Source of the DNA: Paraclostridium dentum
GTDB lineage: Bacteria > Bacillota > Clostridia > Peptostreptococcales > Peptostreptococcaceae
Direction of reading: 5' to 3'
Assembly: GCF_012922555.1 (NCBI RefSeq)
Contig: NZ_WIPK01000007.1
Coordinates: 1-64,000, forward strand
Length of the DNA: 64,000 nucleotides
Shown here one piece after another: positions 42,209-52,077 of this stretch. Each line of letters starts with the position of its first letter. Position 1 is the stretch's first letter. A program made the position numbers and the translations under genes. Under the pieces are notes generated by a model, which saw only the letters and a program-made list of their open reading frames with translations, was not told the DNA's origin and did no database searches.

Positions 42209-42800
42209 AATTAACTTTTACGCTAGAGATTTAAGAGTATTAAAAGGGATTAGAGATTATTCAGATTTTTATAATAGAGTAAATAAAATAAGAAAAATAT
42301 TCGATTTTGATAAAAAAATTGTAATAGATGTATTTGATGATTTACAAGAGTTAGAAAATTTGATTGAAACAAAGGTACCTAAATGGGTAATAGGGACAAG
42401 TTTTAATAATGTTATTTTAATCTTAGACTATGACAACTGGAAGACATCAAATAATGAGACTGTTGAAAACTTAATACTACATGAATTTATTCATGTAGTA
42501 TTAAGTTTAAAATCAAAAACAAATTTACCTGCTTGGTTAAATGAAGGACTAGCTGTATACTTTTCAGATCAATATCATTCTTTTAAAAATCAAAATTTTG
42601 ATAACAATATCAACATTAATTTTTATGAAGTTGATTATAGTCATGGAAATATATACTTTATATCTATTTGTGTACTTATTAAATTAATTGATAAGTATGG
42701 TATAGAAAAAGTTATTCATGAGGCTTTAAATACTAAGGACTTTGAAAAAAATGTAATTTTTAATAATGAAAACTTACTAAAAGTTATTAATAGTAAGTAA
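42201..42800 (+). CDS. HExxH metallopeptidase, candidate leader peptidase of the RiPP cluster
   Basis: The protein is about 199 aa from the GTG at 42201, which has AAAAGGA 10 nt upstream and overlaps the maturase stop by 8 nt; ATGs further up lie in the maturase gene. Motif 'LILHEFIHVVLSL' (His94, Glu95, His98), then 'PAWLNEGLAVYFSDQ' with the third zinc ligand Glu, makes a gluzincin-type zinc protease. There is no signal peptide. Its place between the maturase and exporter suggests it removes the short MKFIKKPA leaders. Confidence 0.78.
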   Translation: MDRINFYARDLRVLKGIRDYSDFYNRVNKIRKIFDFDKKIVIDVFDDLQELENLIETKVPKWVIGTSFNNVILILDYDNWKTSNNETVENLILHEFIHVVLSLKSKTNLPAWLNEGLAVYFSDQYHSFKNQNFDNNININFYEVDYSHGNIYFISICVLIKLIDKYGIEKVIHEALNTKDFEKNVIFNNENLLKVINSK

Positions 42801-42832
42801 GTATAATTTTACAAATACTTTAGGGAGAAGAT

Positions 42833-44545
42833 ATGAAAAAATTTATAAAAGACTTATGGAAAATAGCAAAAATATATAAGTGGTATGAGCTTAAAGGGCT
42901 AGTATATACTATTTTATATACAATTGCCGTATTTGAGGTCCCATTGATTTTTAAAGATTTAGTGGATAACGTAATTCCGAGTGATTCTTTAAAGAATTTA
43001 ATTGTAGGTATTCTGATGTTCTTTTGTGTTTGTATATCCCAACCGATATTTGGATATTTAAAAAATATAGTATTTATGAGCGTTAGTGAAAAAATGACTA
43101 TATTATTTAGAGAGAAAATGTTCAATAAAATTATAAATGCTCCTATAGATTTTTTTGATAATAGCAATAATGGAGCTATTGTTTCTAGGATAAGTAATGA
43201 TGGGAAAAGTATTAGTGAGTTTATTGCTAATTTTTTTATTGTTATTTTGAAAAATATAATTTTAATAGCTATGGTAATAATTCAAATGTTATTTTTATGT
43301 AAGGAAGTAACACTAATAGTTATTTTTTTATATTCGGTTTATTTCTTCTTTAATTGGAAAATATCAAAGAAATTTACTCCTATGTCGAGAGAAATTCAAA
43401 AGAGTTATGATCAAATATGCATAAAAATTAATAGAAGTGTTGGCTCTATAAACACTATAAAAGCTTTTAATAGAGAAGATCAAGTAAAAAAAGAATTTAA
43501 AGAAATAATAGAACAAAACTATTTAAATAATATTAAGTTTAAAAAATTAAATATGCTAATGGGAAGCATTAGTAATGCAATAATGATAACATCATTATCT
43601 ATTATATATGGTATGGGAAGTTTTTTTGCTATGAATGGAACAATTACTATAGGAACAGTAATTGCACTAGGTACATACTTCCAAATTTTAGTACAACCAG
43701 TGTATGAGATATTAAATAGCAATATAGACATACGAAGTATAATTCCTATATTTGATAGAATTAATGAATATATTGACTTAGAAACTGAAAAATCTAGTGA
43801 TGGAAATAGCGACATTGTATCTATTGAAGAAATAGAAATGAAAAATGTTAGCTTTAAATATAAAAATGGAAGTCATGCTTTAAACAATATTAATTTAAAG
43901 CTACCATCAAAAGGAATATTTGCAATTGTAGGAGATTCTGGAGCAGGAAAAAGTTCTTTAATAAAATTATTAAGTGCATTTTATAATTCATATGATGGAG
44001 AAATAAGCATAAATAAAAAAGAACTAAAATCGTATGGGGTAAGTGATATCAGAAGCGTTATAAGTTTAGTTTCTCAAGATATAGAATTACTTAACAAATC
44101 TATTAAAGATAATATAAAAATGGGAAGAGACATAGAAGAAATACAAATAAAAGAAGTTATTGAAAAACTTAATTTAGAAGAAACAATAAATAAATTAGAG
44201 TTAAGATATGAGACTATAATAAATGAAAGAATTAATTTATCAGGTGGAGAAAAGCAAAGGATATCTATTGCTAGAGCTTTAGTTGAGGATTCTTTAGTCT
44301 ATATTTTTGATGAGCCTACAGCCGCACTTGATACTATTAATGAAAAAAGAGTGAAAGATATCTTAGAAGAATTGTCAAAGAAAAGACTTGTGATAATAGT
44401 AACTCACAATCTAAGTTTATTGAATAAAGCAGATTGTATCTATACCATGAAAAACGGAGAAATAGTAGAAAAAGGAAGTTATGAAACTTTGATAAAAGGA
44501 GATACATATTTTTCTAAACTTATTAATGAACTTTCTAAAAAATAA
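42833..44545 (+). CDS. ABC exporter, fused permease and ATPase, of the RiPP cluster
   Basis: 570 aa. Six transmembrane helices (residues 15-310), then a nucleotide-binding domain: Walker A 'GDSGAGKSS', signature 'LSGGEKQR', Walker B 'VYIFDEPTAALD', H-loop 'IIVTHN'. It lacks a C39 peptidase domain, so the separate HExxH protease probably does the cleavage. Expected to export the mature peptides. AGGGAG ribosome site, 32 nt after the peptidase gene. Confidence 0.92.
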   Translation: MKKFIKDLWKIAKIYKWYELKGLVYTILYTIAVFEVPLIFKDLVDNVIPSDSLKNLIVGILMFFCVCISQPIFGYLKNIVFMSVSEKMTILFREKMFNKIINAPIDFFDNSNNGAIVSRISNDGKSISEFIANFFIVILKNIILIAMVIIQMLFLCKEVTLIVIFLYSVYFFFNWKISKKFTPMSREIQKSYDQICIKINRSVGSINTIKAFNREDQVKKEFKEIIEQNYLNNIKFKKLNMLMGSISNAIMITSLSIIYGMGSFFAMNGTITIGTVIALGTYFQILVQPVYEILNSNIDIRSIIPIFDRINEYIDLETEKSSDGNSDIVSIEEIEMKNVSFKYKNGSHALNNINLKLPSKGIFAIVGDSGAGKSSLIKLLSAFYNSYDGEISINKKELKSYGVSDIRSVISLVSQDIELLNKSIKDNIKMGRDIEEIQIKEVIEKLNLEETINKLELRYETIINERINLSGGEKQRISIARALVEDSLVYIFDEPTAALDTINEKRVKDILEELSKKRLVIIVTHNLSLLNKADCIYTMKNGEIVEKGSYETLIKGDTYFSKLINELSKK

Positions 44546-44576
44546 TATTGTACTTTTAATATAAAGGGAGAAAATA

Positions 44577-45278
44577 ATGAAAAAAACTTTTATAAAAGGC
44601 GGAATAGGATTTTCTAAAGAAAATGAGAATGAATATAGTGAAGAAGCAGTTTTAGAATACAGTTTTAAAATTGAAGGATGTAAGTTAGTTGTAAAGAATA
44701 ATTGTAGTTTATTAAAAATAAAAAAACATAGTTCCTCTCAGGTTATAATAACTATGAATAAAAAACTTAGTGGAACAAATGAAAAAGAATTAAAGGACAC
44801 ATTAGATAGTATTTACTGTGAAGTTCAAGATGGAGATATATATTTAAATCCATTATTCAAAAGTAAGGAAAGTATAACTGCTACAAATATTGAAAGTATA
44901 ATTATGATTCCTGAAAATATTAATTTTCTTGATGTCAGAAGTAAAATTGGAGATATTATATTAGACGATGATTATGATAGATTAGATGTGGATATAAATA
45001 TTGGGGATTTAGTTTTTACTGGAGAGATAAAACAGTGCTATATAAATTCTAAAATAGGAGACATTAGATTAAATCTGAAAAATATCAAAGATGGGTATGA
45101 GTATCATATTAATAAAGATATTGGGGACATAAAAGTTACTATTCCAAAAGGAAGTAAAATTAATATTGATGGAATTGATGAAAAAGATATAAATGGAAAA
45201 TTTGATATTCAAATTGATAATAACGGAGCTGTATTTGAGATAAAGAAAAAAGTATCAAATGTAACTATAGAGAGTTAA
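44577..45278 (+). CDS. DUF4097-like β-rich protein of the RiPP cluster
   Basis: The 233-aa protein has no signal peptide. Residues 105-200 have repeated 'IGDI/IGDL' turns ('SKIGDIILDDDYDRL', 'NIGDLVF', 'SKIGDIRLNL', 'KDIGDIKVTI'), the ladder pattern of a β-solenoid like DUF4097 proteins. Last gene of the cluster, 31 nt after the exporter. It may protect the cell, or act as a scaffold; nothing in the sequence decides this. Confidence 0.7.
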   Translation: MKKTFIKGGIGFSKENENEYSEEAVLEYSFKIEGCKLVVKNNCSLLKIKKHSSSQVIITMNKKLSGTNEKELKDTLDSIYCEVQDGDIYLNPLFKSKESITATNIESIIMIPENINFLDVRSKIGDIILDDDYDRLDVDINIGDLVFTGEIKQCYINSKIGDIRLNLKNIKDGYEYHINKDIGDIKVTIPKGSKINIDGIDEKDINGKFDIQIDNNGAVFEIKKKVSNVTIES

Positions 45279-45445
45279 AACAATAGAACAAAGAGACTAT
45301 AATTCAATGTTTAAATTGTAAAATATCAAATTAAAACTATGTTGAAACTTAGTTATTCATTAATTAAAACTAAAATTATATAATGTTAAAACATAGATAT
45401 TATTTTGAAGTTATATAGTTTAAAATACAATACAGTTAAATCAAG

Positions 45446-45487
45446 GCTTACAGATAGTAATAATATTGTAAGTAAATTGATTACAAT
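45446..45487 (+). repeat. Dispersed GTAAGC/GCTTAC site, copy 3
   Basis: GCTTACA (45446), TGTAAG (45467-45472), N6, GATTACAA (45479-45486). It is followed 12 nt later by a terminator, so it sits in the 3' UTR of the RiPP operon. Confidence 0.75.
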
Positions 45488-45497
45488 AAATAATGTC

Positions 45498-45532
45498 AAA
45501 GGAGTTTATAAAATTATGAACTCCTTTTTTAT
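45498..45532 (+). terminator. Terminator after the RiPP operon
   Basis: AAAGGAGTT and AACTCCTTT arms (45498-45526), followed by Ts. The stretch 45533-45862 is AT-rich promoter spacer with no gene visible. Confidence 0.85.
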
Positions 45533-45862
45533 TGGAATTAAAAATTTTATATACAGAAACTAGTTTTTTAATAATTTGTTTTTTGTAAGTGGGACGAAAT
45601 ATTAAAAAATTAAAAACTATATAAATATATCAATTACTAAACAAATGACTTTATAAAAGGTTGAACCTGTGCATGATGTTTAGTTATTAATATGAAGGGT
45701 AATAATTGAGGTGCAAGTAAAAATTAGGTCAAAATAAAAATAAAGAACTTTATCATGCGATAATTTTTATGGATAGGTATTTTTACAAAGAAATAAACTT
45801 TCATAAGTAATTCATAAAAGTATGATATAATTTCAAAATACTTTTAAATGGAGGTGATCAAT

Positions 45863-47830
45863 ATGGCATTATTAGAGCTAAAGAATATTTATAAAAAGTA
45901 TAAGTTAGCAGGAAATGAAGAGTTTACCGCTTTGAAAAATATCAATGTATCTTTTGATAAAGGTGAACTAGTTTCAATCATTGGGGAATCGGGAAGTGGG
46001 AAGTCTACATTGATGAATTTAATCGGAGGATTAGATTCAAATTTCGAAGGAGAACTCTTATATAAAGGAAGAAACATAGGTACCTTCAAAGAATCGGAGT
46101 TAGTAAATTATCACAAAGAAAACATAGGATTTGTTTTTCAGAGTTTTAATTTAATTCCACATTTAAACTTATTAGATAATGTAGCAATGGCTATGACTTT
46201 ATCTAATGTAGATTCAGAAACTAGAAAGAAAAGGGCGTTAGAAGTATTAACTGATATGGGGCTAAAAGATCATGTTTATAAAAAGCCTAACCAAATATCA
46301 GGAGGACAAAAACAGCGTGTTGCTATAGCAAGGGCATTAGTAAATGATCCAGATATTATTATTGCAGATGAACCTACTGGAGCTCTTGATGCAGAGACTA
46401 CAAATCAAGTATTAGATATAATTACAGAAATAGCACAACGTGGTAAGTTGGTAATTATGGTAACTCACTCTGAAAAAGTGGCTGCATACTCTAGCCGTGT
46501 TGTAAAAATTGATAATGGTGAGATTGTAGGAGATGAGGAAGGAAGAATACTTAATCATATAGAAGAAAGACAAGTTATCGAAAAGAATAAGAAAAATAAA
46601 AACTTAGGGCTTTTCTCTGCAATGAGATTATCTTTATTAAATATGAAAGAGAAATTTTCTCGTAACTTATTAGTTGCTCTAGGGTCTAGTATAGGGATTA
46701 TGAGTGTAATTTTAATGATGTCTATTGGAAATGGAGTCACAGGATATGTTACAGATAAAATGAATAGTTTTGTGAATCCTGAAGTAATACAGGTAAATAA
46801 GCCTGCTGAGAATAAAACTAAATCAACAGAAAGTATGTCTATAAAAGAACAACAAGAGGCTCAGTCAGAGCAAATGATGAATGGATTAAGATCTACACCT
46901 ATTACAGAGAATGATATTAACAAATTAGAGAAAATTAATCATGTAGATTCTGTAGAGAAAGGTTATAATCTAACTGCAATGGGATCAAACTATATAACTT
47001 ATGACGGTAAAAAGGCAATGATTATGGACTTTATGTCAACTTCATCAAACTTAGTTGAATCTAACCTATCAAAAGGAAAGATGCCTAAAGATGGAGAAAT
47101 CTTAATTTCAGACATGACTGCTAGCGAGTTAGGTGATGATATAGTAGGAAAAACAGTAGATGTTAAACTATTAGTGGATGAAAAGATAATAACAGAAAGC
47201 TTTAAGGTAAGTGGTGTATATGAAGGAACAGGAAATATGGCATATATGCCTTTTAATTCTGTAAGTTCATGGTTTAGCAAAGAAGGAATTAATTTAGAGC
47301 CAAACACAGTTTACCTACATGCAGATGACAAATCTAATACAGACTCAATTAAAAATACAGTGAAAGATTTAGGATATACAGGATCAATGCAAGAGTCTAT
47401 GATTGAAATGTTTACAGATATGATAGATATGTTATCTTACGTATTAACCGGAGTAGCTGGAATATCATTAGTTGTTTCAGCCATTATGATTCTTGTTGTA
47501 CTAAATATAAGTGTTGTTGAGAGAACTAAAGAGATCGGAGTATTAAAGGCTTTAGGAGCAAGATTAAAAGATATACGCCGTATATTTGTAACAGAAGCAT
47601 TTTTACTTGGCATATTTGGTGGCTTAATAGGTATTGGAGCAAGTTATGGGATAGGTGCAATAGCAAACCATTTTACTAGAACTACATTTGATTTTAATGT
47701 TGTAAGAATTACTCCTACATATGCACTAGCGGGTATATTAATTAGTGTAGTGATAAGTATGCTAGCTAGTTTCTTACCAGCTAATAAAGCGGCAAGATTA
47801 GATCCAGTTGAATCTTTACGAAGAGATTAA
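45863..47830 (+). CDS. MacB-like ABC transporter (ATPase and FtsX permease fused)
   Basis: The protein is 655 aa. The N-terminal ATPase has Walker A 'GESGSGKST', signature 'ISGGQKQR' and Walker B '[12 protein letters not shown]'. A first transmembrane helix (about residues 275-295), a long extracellular loop and three more helices at the C-terminus ('[18 protein letters not shown]') form the MacB/FtsX permease. These systems move or expel peptides. Start at ATG 45863, after GGAGGTG; the upstream ATG 45848 lacks a site. It could be the immunity exporter of the RiPP cluster, but a terminator lies between. Confidence 0.93.
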   Translation: MALLELKNIYKKYKLAGNEEFTALKNINVSFDKGELVSIIGESGSGKSTLMNLIGGLDSNFEGELLYKGRNIGTFKESELVNYHKENIGFVFQSFNLIPHLNLLDNVAMAMTLSNVDSETRKKRALEVLTDMGLKDHVYKKPNQISGGQKQRVAIARALVNDPDIIIADEPTGALDAETTNQVLDIITEIAQRGKLVIMVTHSEKVAAYSSRVVKIDNGEIVGDEEGRILNHIEERQVIEKNKKNKNLGLFSAMRLSLLNMKEKFSRNLLVALGSSIGIMSVILMMSIGNGVTGYVTDKMNSFVNPEVIQVNKPAENKTKSTESMSIKEQQEAQSEQMMNGLRSTPITENDINKLEKINHVDSVEKGYNLTAMGSNYITYDGKKAMIMDFMSTSSNLVESNLSKGKMPKDGEILISDMTASELGDDIVGKTVDVKLLVDEKIITESFKVSGVYEGTGNMAYMPFNSVSSWFSKEGINLEPNTVYLHADDKSNTDSIKNTVKDLGYTGSMQESMIEMFTDMIDMLSYVLTGVAGISLVVSAIMILVVLNISVVERTKEIGVLKALGARLKDIRRIFVTEAFLLGIFGGLIGIGASYGIGAIANHFTRTTFDFNVVRITPTYALAGILISVVISMLASFLPANKAARLDPVESLRRD

Positions 47831-48047
47831 TGTATATTGAATGAATTAAAATTAATCAAATGAAATAAATTAATAGGTCTAGATATATTACTTAAAACTT
47901 AGCGGCTCTTAAACTTTTAAATGCAAACTAAGAATTAACTTAGTTTTAATATAGTTTTAAGTTTTATTTTTATATATTAAATTAAAGTTTTATAATACAA
48001 TTAATATTGATTTTATATAGTTATATATAGAATTGAGTAAAATCAAA

Positions 48048-48100
48048 GCTTACAGCTAGTAATTATTTAGTAATGAAATAGTAAGTATATTGCTTACAAA
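48048..48100 (+). repeat. Dispersed GTAAGC/GCTTAC site, copy 4
   Basis: GCTTACA (48048), GTAAG (48081-48085), N6, GCTTACAA (48092-48099). The first half-site is at a longer spacing than in copies 1-3. The spacer 47831-48281 contains no gene. Confidence 0.75.
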
Positions 48101-48281
48101 ATAATAATAAATAATATAGAAAGGTTTTTATTTTCATATATTTTATTAATTAATTCAATGTTAACCTCAAAATATCCAATGTTAGTGCATATCTATTGAT
48201 TAAAAAACTTTTAAATGTATTAATGGTAATATATTCATTTTTAATAGATGATAAAGTTTTAAATTAAAAGGAGAAATATTT

Positions 48282-49058
48282 ATGGAAAGAATTTCAAGGA
48301 CCTTGGGCCTATTATTTGGATTATTAATAGTTGTTAGTATTAGTACAGGTATTGGAATGTTATTTGTTAATATTTTATTTGAAAATAGTGATCAATATGA
48401 GGATATAGCTTTAAGTTTAGGAGGATTTATTACATTAGCAGTTATATATAGGTTTTGCGGTGAAGGCAAAAATATTTCACAGAAATATAAGTTAAAAAAA
48501 ATTAAACTTAAAGATATATTGTACATTATATTACTGGGGATTGCACTTAGCATTGTTTTATCGACATTAATAGATTTCTTAGTTGAATTATTTCCAAGTT
48601 ATGAGGAAGTAAGTAATAGATTAATACCACAAACAAGTTCAATTTTGAATATAATGTGCATAGTAGTTCTGATTCCTATATATGAAGAAATAATATTTAG
48701 AGGGATTATATTCAATCACTTAAAAGAAAATTATAAAATAGGTACAGCTATAGTTGTACAAGCATTATTATTTGGAATAGCACATGGAAATATAGTTCAA
48801 AGTATATATACATTTATATTAGGTATAGTATCCGTTCTAATGTACATATATTTTAACTCTATATATTCAAGTATAATCATACATATGATCTTTAATTTAT
48901 TTGGAGGAGTGATAGATCTAAAGCTATACAATCTAAATGAATTTATGTACTATATACTGGCTACAATTTGCTTTGTATTTTTAATAACTGCATCTTATAA
49001 AATGGTTTTAGATTACAGAAGAAATCACAGAAAGTGGAGTTTATTTGGAGTAAAATAA
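48282..49058 (+). CDS. CPBP-family intramembrane metalloprotease
   Basis: The 258-aa polytopic membrane protein has 'IYEEIIFRGIIFNHL' (EExxxR), 'FGIAHGNIVQ' and 'IIHMIFNLFGG' motifs, all complete. It is the third CPBP gene in the window. AAAGGAG ribosome site. No obvious partner; the neighbouring MacB-like exporter makes a peptide-related or immunity role plausible. Confidence 0.88.
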   Translation: MERISRTLGLLFGLLIVVSISTGIGMLFVNILFENSDQYEDIALSLGGFITLAVIYRFCGEGKNISQKYKLKKIKLKDILYIILLGIALSIVLSTLIDFLVELFPSYEEVSNRLIPQTSSILNIMCIVVLIPIYEEIIFRGIIFNHLKENYKIGTAIVVQALLFGIAHGNIVQSIYTFILGIVSVLMYIYFNSIYSSIIIHMIFNLFGGVIDLKLYNLNEFMYYILATICFVFLITASYKMVLDYRRNHRKWSLFGVK

Positions 49059-49203
49059 TAGTTAGTGTAAACTTAATAAAAACATAGTTATAATTTAGTT
49101 AATATTAAAATAAAACTAATAAAAATAAATTATTTATATAATATAAAACTATTTTTTTATTTTTATATTTAATTAGTTAACTATAAAGGTAAGTAAAATC
49201 AAA

Positions 49204-49256
49204 GCTTACAGTTAGTAATTAACTAGTAATAAATTTGTAAGCTTGGTGATTACAAT
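49204..49256 (+). repeat. Dispersed GTAAGC/GCTTAC site, copy 5
   Basis: GCTTACA (49204), TGTAAGC (49236-49242), then GATTACAA (49248-49255), giving TGTAAG-N6-GATTACAA. A terminator follows at 49268. Confidence 0.75.
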
Positions 49257-49267
49257 TAATAAATTTA

Positions 49268-49295
49268 AAGGAACTCTTTTAGAGTTCTTTTTTTG
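49268..49295 (+). terminator. Terminator
   Basis: GAACTCT (49271-49277) pairs with AGAGTTC (49281-49287), followed by T8. Confidence 0.8.
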
Positions 49296-49395
49296 TTATT
49301 AAGTTATTTATATACAAAGACTTATAAATTCAGCTATAATAAATTAAATACTATTAAAATTTGGGGGATTTTAAGTTGGGGAATGGGGGTTTGAT

Positions 49396-49941
49396 ATGAG
49401 AAAAATTTTTTTAACATTACTAATTATGATTATGCCAGTTACAATAATTGGATGTGAAGGTAAAAATCAAAATAGCATGGTTACTATATCTAAAATAGAA
49501 GACAATTTAGAAGATACGGGTGTTAAATATATTTTAGATGGTTTAAAAAAGGGTGAATATGATATTCATATATATTCAGAAGAATATTACAATGGAAAAC
49601 TAAATAAAAAAGAGTTAATGATGGAAAGTCCGGTATCTATAAATAATAAAAATAAAAGTATTCCAATTGATATAAACAACAAAGATAAACAATTAAGTGT
49701 TAAAGTAGGAGGTTCACTTATAGAATTACCTTTAGACTTTTTTAGTAACTTAGAAAATGGAATGGCACTGTCTATTTTAGATGAGAAAAGAGAAATACAG
49801 TTAAATAAAGAATTAAAAGTAGCTGCATATAGTATTGGTAATAAAGATCATTCAACTCATAGCATTAACTTAGATGAGAACTATCAAGCAAGTAGAAATG
49901 AGAAAGACTTAATTATATACATAAAAGTAAATTCTATATAA
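49396..49941 (+). CDS. Lipoprotein of unknown function
   Basis: 181 aa. The N-terminus has a lipoprotein signal peptide with lipobox 'IIGC' (Cys20), so it is membrane-anchored outside. The mature part is β-rich and charged with no motif known to me. A ribosome site of GGGGG precedes ATG. It is 28 nt upstream of a membrane protein gene and probably cotranscribed. Confidence 0.72.
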   Translation: MRKIFLTLLIMIMPVTIIGCEGKNQNSMVTISKIEDNLEDTGVKYILDGLKKGEYDIHIYSEEYYNGKLNKKELMMESPVSINNKNKSIPIDINNKDKQLSVKVGGSLIELPLDFFSNLENGMALSILDEKREIQLNKELKVAAYSIGNKDHSTHSINLDENYQASRNEKDLIIYIKVNSI

Positions 49942-49969
49942 ATATATACAATAGGGGTAGAGAGAAAAA

Positions 49970-50602
49970 ATGAGTATAAAGAGAAAAATATCAATAATTA
50001 TTATGGTGATATTAGTGATAATGGCTATAGTACTAGAAAATCAAGTAGTAAGTAGTATATCATTAGTTGGATTTACAACTTTAATTTTATCAATGAAAGT
50101 AAGTGATAATATTTTAAGGAGAAAGCTTATAAAGAGAATAGACAAAGAAAAAATAGAATGTATCAAAGTAAAAGAAAATAATAAATTGGTTATTGTACTT
50201 ATGGGAGTTTTACTATTTAATATGTATAGTATGATTAAATCAAGGTATGCAGGTTTTAACCATGGAAATAATTATACTATTACAAATCTTTTATCATATA
50301 CAAATAGTTTTGAGTTGAATGAAAAGGTGATTCTTTTAATGATTTCTGTAATTAGTATATTTTTTATTATTAATATAATACAAGTAATATTAAATCCATG
50401 TATAGTATCTAGAGATAAAGTGATTTTCTACGATGGAACAGTATTTGATATTAATAAAATAGAAGAAATAGAATATAAGGACTCATTTATACAAAACAAT
50501 AAAAAGGTAATTAAAATTTCAAAAGGATTTATTGATAGAAAAATAGTAACGGATACAGAAACCTTTAAAAAAGTTAAAGTTTTATTAGAGTGTAAAAACT
50601 GA
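49970..50602 (+). CDS. Membrane protein of unknown function
   Basis: The 210-aa protein has four hydrophobic segments (about residues 7-22, 26-42, 68-85 and 118-138). A C-terminal soluble domain reads 'VIFYDGTVFDINKIEEIEYK', resembling a small PH-like fold. I do not recognise it further. GGGGTAGAG before ATG. It pairs with the lipoprotein. Confidence 0.6.
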   Translation: MSIKRKISIIIMVILVIMAIVLENQVVSSISLVGFTTLILSMKVSDNILRRKLIKRIDKEKIECIKVKENNKLVIVLMGVLLFNMYSMIKSRYAGFNHGNNYTITNLLSYTNSFELNEKVILLMISVISIFFIINIIQVILNPCIVSRDKVIFYDGTVFDINKIEEIEYKDSFIQNNKKVIKISKGFIDRKIVTDTETFKKVKVLLECKN

Positions 50603-50632
50603 TAAGGTTGAGTAAACTTATAGTAACCAATA

Positions 50633-50664
50633 GAAATCGTACTTATGGCGGTTTCTTTTTTATT
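50633..50664 (+). terminator. Terminator
   Basis: AGAAATCG and CGGTTTCT arms (G-U pairs) followed by T5. It lies after the membrane protein gene. Confidence 0.65.
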
Positions 50665-50864
50665 TAATAGATAAACTTAATAAGTCGGGTATTAATACTA
50701 ATTGGATTCTGTATATATCTTACAAATTTAATTGCATAGAAATTTAAAAAATATTTCAAAATAGGACTATATATGTCCTGTTTAAGATTTAAAATACTTT
50801 TAAACAAATAGTTAGATTTATTATAAAAAATAAAAGATTAATGAATAAATGATGAGGTGTTAAT

Positions 50865-52046
50865 ATGAATGATTTTTTAAAACAAGCACAAATGATTAAA
50901 GAAGATTTATTAAGTTACAGAAGAACAATTCATAAAAATCCGGAGGTTGGAGATAAACTACCAAAAACTAAAGCTTTCGTAATGGATAAATTAAGAGAAT
51001 TTGGATATGAACCAAAAGAAATTTGTGAAAGTGGAATAGTTGCTACTATTGAAGGAAATAAGTCTTCAAAAACATTCTTACTTAGAGCTGATATGGATGC
51101 TTTACCTATGGAAGAAATTACTGATTATGATTTTAAGTCAACAAATGGATGTATGCACTCATGTGGGCATGATATGCATACTGCAATGCTTCTAGGTGCA
51201 GCAAAACTACTTAAACAAAATCAAGATAAAATTGAAGGTACAGTTAAATTAGTATTTCAACCTGATGAAGAAGGATTTACGGGTGCTAAAAAGATGATAA
51301 AAGTAGGCGTACTTGAGAATCCTAAGGTTGATGCAGCTATGGCTATGCATGTACATTCAGGAACACCTTCTAATGTTGTTCTATATGGTTTAGGAACTAG
51401 CATAGCTGGATGCAATAGATTTAGAATAGTAGTAAAGGGAACTGGATGTCATGGAGCTCTACCAGAAACAGGAGTAGATCCAATAAATATAGCGGCACAT
51501 ATATACTTATCTTTACAAGAGATAATTAGTAGAGAAGTACCTTCAACTAAACCAGCTGTACTGACAATTGGAAAATTTGCAGGAGGAGATGCTCCTAATA
51601 TAATACCTGAAGAAGTTATTATGGAAGGTACAATAAGAAGTTTAGATAAAGAATTAGGGCAATTTATATTTGATAGGATGAATGAAATAGTAAAATCAAC
51701 AGCAAATATGTTTAGAGGAGAGGCTGAGCTAATAGAATTATCTTCAGTTCCACCATTAGCAAACGATACTGATTTAGCAAATGAACTAGGATCTTATGTA
51801 AAAGATTTAGTTGGTGAAAAAGGTGTTGTTTCATTTGAAGGTGGCGGTATGGGTTCTGAAGATTTTGCATCTTATTCATATGAAGTTCCAAGTGTGTATT
51901 TTATGTTAGGAGCAGGAACAAAGCAAGAGAATCCATTATACGGATTGCCAATGCACAATAATAAAGTTGTATTCAATGAGGATATAATGGTTACAGGAGC
52001 TGCTATGCATGCCTACTGTGCAATTGAATGGTTAAAAAATAATTAG
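50865..52046 (+). CDS. M20-family amidohydrolase (aminoacylase/hippurate hydrolase type)
   Basis: The 393-aa enzyme hydrolyses N-acyl amino acids or similar amides using two metals. Metal ligands are seen in 'CMHSCGHDMHTAM' (Cys, His), 'QPDEEGFTGA' (Glu-Glu), 'AMAMHVHSG' and the C-terminal 'MHNNKVVF'. Dimerisation domain 'CHGALPETGVDPI'. The family includes peptide and hippurate cleaving enzymes; the substrate is not assigned. GAGGTG ribosome site. The downstream HTH gene, 31 nt on, may regulate it. Confidence 0.9.
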   Translation: MNDFLKQAQMIKEDLLSYRRTIHKNPEVGDKLPKTKAFVMDKLREFGYEPKEICESGIVATIEGNKSSKTFLLRADMDALPMEEITDYDFKSTNGCMHSCGHDMHTAMLLGAAKLLKQNQDKIEGTVKLVFQPDEEGFTGAKKMIKVGVLENPKVDAAMAMHVHSGTPSNVVLYGLGTSIAGCNRFRIVVKGTGCHGALPETGVDPINIAAHIYLSLQEIISREVPSTKPAVLTIGKFAGGDAPNIIPEEVIMEGTIRSLDKELGQFIFDRMNEIVKSTANMFRGEAELIELSSVPPLANDTDLANELGSYVKDLVGEKGVVSFEGGGMGSEDFASYSYEVPSVYFMLGAGTKQENPLYGLPMHNNKVVFNEDIMVTGAAMHAYCAIEWLKNN

Positions 52047-52077
52047 ATTAAATATAGATGAGTTAAAGGAGATTGAT

